From the IMG/VR virus record IMGVR_UViG_3300010883_000148, positions 1 to 36,641 of that record: a DNA stretch of 36,641 bases. The stretch is one strand, 5' to 3'. This DNA is from a virus. The position numbers and the translations under genes are program-made. Under the pieces are notes generated by a model, which had not been told where the DNA came from, ran no database searches, and saw nothing but the letters and a program-made list of their open reading frames with translations. Positions 35,496-36,641 of this stretch are shown piece by piece. The first letter of the stretch is position 1, and every line of letters begins with the position of its first letter.

Positions 35496-35536
35496 CACAG
35501 TTTGTGATTGACGATAGACACTGATAGTGCTATCTT
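35496..35536 (+). promoter_or_regulatory. Dual-operator promoter, rightward copy 4
   Basis: TTGACG (35508-35513) and TATCTT (35531-35536), 17-base spacing. Dyads CACAGTTTGTG (35496-35506) and CACTGATAGTG (35519-35529), centres 23 bp apart. The upstream dyad is identical to the one in both leftward promoters. The leader repeats ATGAGAAACACGTCAACCAC found behind copy 2. Confidence 0.87.
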
Positions 35537-35584
35537 ACCTATATGAGAAACACGTCAACCACACGCGGACAAGGGAACGAAACG

Positions 35585-35782
35585 ATGAAACCAACCGACG
35601 ACCAAATCCAAACCGTCAAACTGCTCGCGGCTAACGGACATCCGATGACCTACTCTGTCGCAAAAAAACACGCGGCCATCATTCTCGAAAACACCGCAGA
35701 CTACTACGACTGCGGAGACCGCGAAGAAGAAACCCGCACTGATGATTTCTACTACGACGCCAAAGAATACTTCCAGAACTAA
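35585..35782 (+). CDS. Small acidic early protein (65 aa)
   Basis: From ATG 35585 after AAGGGAACGAAACG; the frame opens at 35543 but that Met lies in the leader. MKPTDDQIQTVKLLAANGHP, MTYSVAKKHAAIILENTADY, then YDCGDREEETRTDDFYYDAK. Strongly acidic C-terminus with many Asp/Glu/Tyr, as in phage anti-host proteins, but no family is recognised. Confidence 0.6.
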   Translation: MKPTDDQIQTVKLLAANGHPMTYSVAKKHAAIILENTADYYDCGDREEETRTDDFYYDAKEYFQN

Positions 35783-35794
35783 CCGGACACCAAC

Positions 35795-35817
35795 GCGGCC
35801 CGCATATCGCGGGCCGC
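35795..35817 (+). repeat. Shortened relative of the intercistronic hairpin
   Basis: GCGGCCCGC (35795-35803) pairs perfectly with GCGGGCCGC (35809-35817) around ATATC. Shares the GGCCCGC/GCGGGCC core with the repeat family. No U tract; 21 bases later the metallopeptidase-like gene begins. Confidence 0.75.
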
Positions 35818-35837
35818 CTAACGAGGCGACCCGCGAC

Positions 35838-36641
35838 ATGCACGCAAAAGACATACTCGCAGCGGCCCGACTATCGCTGCACCGCAAGGCACCGTACCTG
35901 ACAGCTATCGCATTCACCCTGCGGCCGTGCGAGCGGCCGGGGCTCGGCACGATGGCCGTCGATGCGGGCTGGCGACTGTACTACGACCCCGAAGCGGTCG
36001 AGCGGTGGGGCTGCAAGGAAACGACCGCATCGCTTGTCCACGAGGTCGGTCACTGCCTGCGACGGCATCACGACCGGCTGATCCACGCCGACCCGCTCAA
36101 ACGGAACATCTGCGGCGACGCGGAGATCAACGACGACCTGCCGCAGATGGGCTTCGACCTGCCCGACCCCGTGCTGCCGTCGTCGCTCGGTCAAGAGCCG
36201 GGGCTGACGATGGAGCACTACTATGCCCACCTGCCGTCACCAGACCCACCCGGTGGGTCTGAGAGCGAGCAGGGCGACGGTGACGGGACGGGCGACGGCG
36301 ACGCGGATGATTCATCACAACCGGCACCGGGCAACGTAGGGGCCAAGTGCGGGGGCTGTGCGGGCAATCCCCACGAGTTTGAGGGCGGGGCAGGCGAAGA
36401 CGCACCGCCGAAGGTTGATAAGTCAGAGCAAGCAGTCGTCCGACAGCAGGTGGCTCAAGCCATCGTCCAGCACGCAAAGCAGCAGGGCAACGTGCCGGGC
36501 GGGCTGAGGGACTGGGCCGACCGCGAGATCGCACCGCCGACAATCGACTGGCGCAAGCAGTTCGCGTCCGCTGTTCGCTCCACGCTGGCCGAGGTGGCCG
36601 GTCGGGTAGATTACACTCGCAAGCGGCTGTCACGTCGCTAC
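35838..36641 (+). CDS. DUF2201-type metallopeptidase/VWA protein, 3' end outside window
   Basis: The frame from ATG 35838 is open for 268 codons to the end of the window. Residues 60-100 read ETTASLVHEVGHCLRRHHDR, then NICGDAEINDD: HEVGH (68-72) is a zincin HExxH site and 'AEIN' the third-ligand region, as in DUF2201 N-terminal 'putative metallopeptidase' domains that are followed by a VWA domain. A Gly/Asp/Ser-rich linker (about 137-165) and an ADREIAPPTIDWRKQF segment follow, the point where the family leads into the VWA part, outside the window. DUF2201/VWA genes usually pair with MoxR ATPases, here at 31872. No start context of the GAACGAAACG kind is present; GAGGCGACCCGCGAC precedes the ATG. 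Confidence 0.85.
   Translation, partial: MHAKDILAAARLSLHRKAPYLTAIAFTLRPCERPGLGTMAVDAGWRLYYDPEAVERWGCKETTASLVHEVGHCLRRHHDRLIHADPLKRNICGDAEINDDLPQMGFDLPDPVLPSSLGQEPGLTMEHYYAHLPSPDPPGGSESEQGDGDGTGDGDADDSSQPAPGNVGAKCGGCAGNPHEFEGGAGEDAPPKVDKSEQAVVRQQVAQAIVQHAKQQGNVPGGLRDWADREIAPPTIDWRKQFASAVRSTLAEVAGRVDYTRKRLSRRY

Noticed and set aside
28850-35817. The repeated palindromes as a CRISPR array
   Set aside because: The repeats are hundreds of bases apart with protein-coding genes in between and have no uniform spacers.

Overview
The window is a 36.6 kb, GC-rich piece of a tailed double-stranded DNA phage or prophage. It is open at both ends: the first gene lacks its 5' end and the last lacks its 3' end. 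A neck-to-tail gene order, a TP901-type tape measure and a programmed frameshift in the tail chaperone point to a long-tailed siphovirus. No capsid, portal, terminase, integrase, polymerase or att site is visible. Several proteins look like families I associate with Planctomycetes and their prophages (the 51-cysteine virion protein, a 'GPGTELK...C..C' domain fused to a glycosyltransferase, a phage lipase). A planctomycete-like host is therefore my best guess, but it is an inference.

Layout. (1) 1-4129, +: end of a tail-fibre-like protein and its two small companions, then the neck genes (gp6-like connector, head-tail joining protein, gp10-like and tail-terminator-like proteins). An unexpected HigA/Xre-type helix-turn-helix gene lies among them. 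(2) 4229-10954, +: a strong terminator, major tail tube protein, tail assembly chaperones joined by a textbook -1 frameshift signal, tape measure, two tail-tip candidates and a very cysteine-rich virion protein. (3) 10951-12793, +: two related glycosyltransferases, the first with a cysteine-bearing N-terminal domain. (4) 12771-14385, -: six small accessory genes, with the first two units under dual-operator promoters. (5) 14585-26956, +: a sugar-nucleotide, glycosyltransferase and methyltransferase cluster of about 12 kb. It holds a WxcM/FdtA-like cupin, an odd 110-nt tRNA-like gene, at least five glycosyltransferases, four methyltransferase domains on three genes, a radical SAM/SPASM protein, a ColD-like PLP enzyme, GDP-mannose 4,6-dehydratase and a GDP-fucose/colitose synthase. 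(6) 28275-26941, -: a putative lysis cassette (holin-like protein, class 3 lipase, secreted small protein). (7) 28385-36641, +: about twenty small early-type genes. They are driven by four more copies of the dual-operator promoter and punctuated by near-identical GC-rich hairpins. A MoxR-type AAA+ ATPase and a partial DUF2201-type metallopeptidase/VWA protein are embedded among them.

How it works together. The structural genes are translationally coupled (ATGA/GTGA overlaps). The glycan cluster could turn GDP-mannose into a GDP-6-deoxy or GDP-3,6-dideoxy sugar (fucose or colitose type) and use it to build a methylated oligosaccharide. Its position directly behind the cysteine-rich virion protein suggests virion glycosylation, although modification of the host surface is equally possible. 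The six promoters share one architecture: a CAC-N5-GTG dyad on each side of a TTGAC(A/G) -35 box, 21-24 bp apart. This implies one repressor controlling a dispersed regulon; no repressor gene is identifiable in the window.
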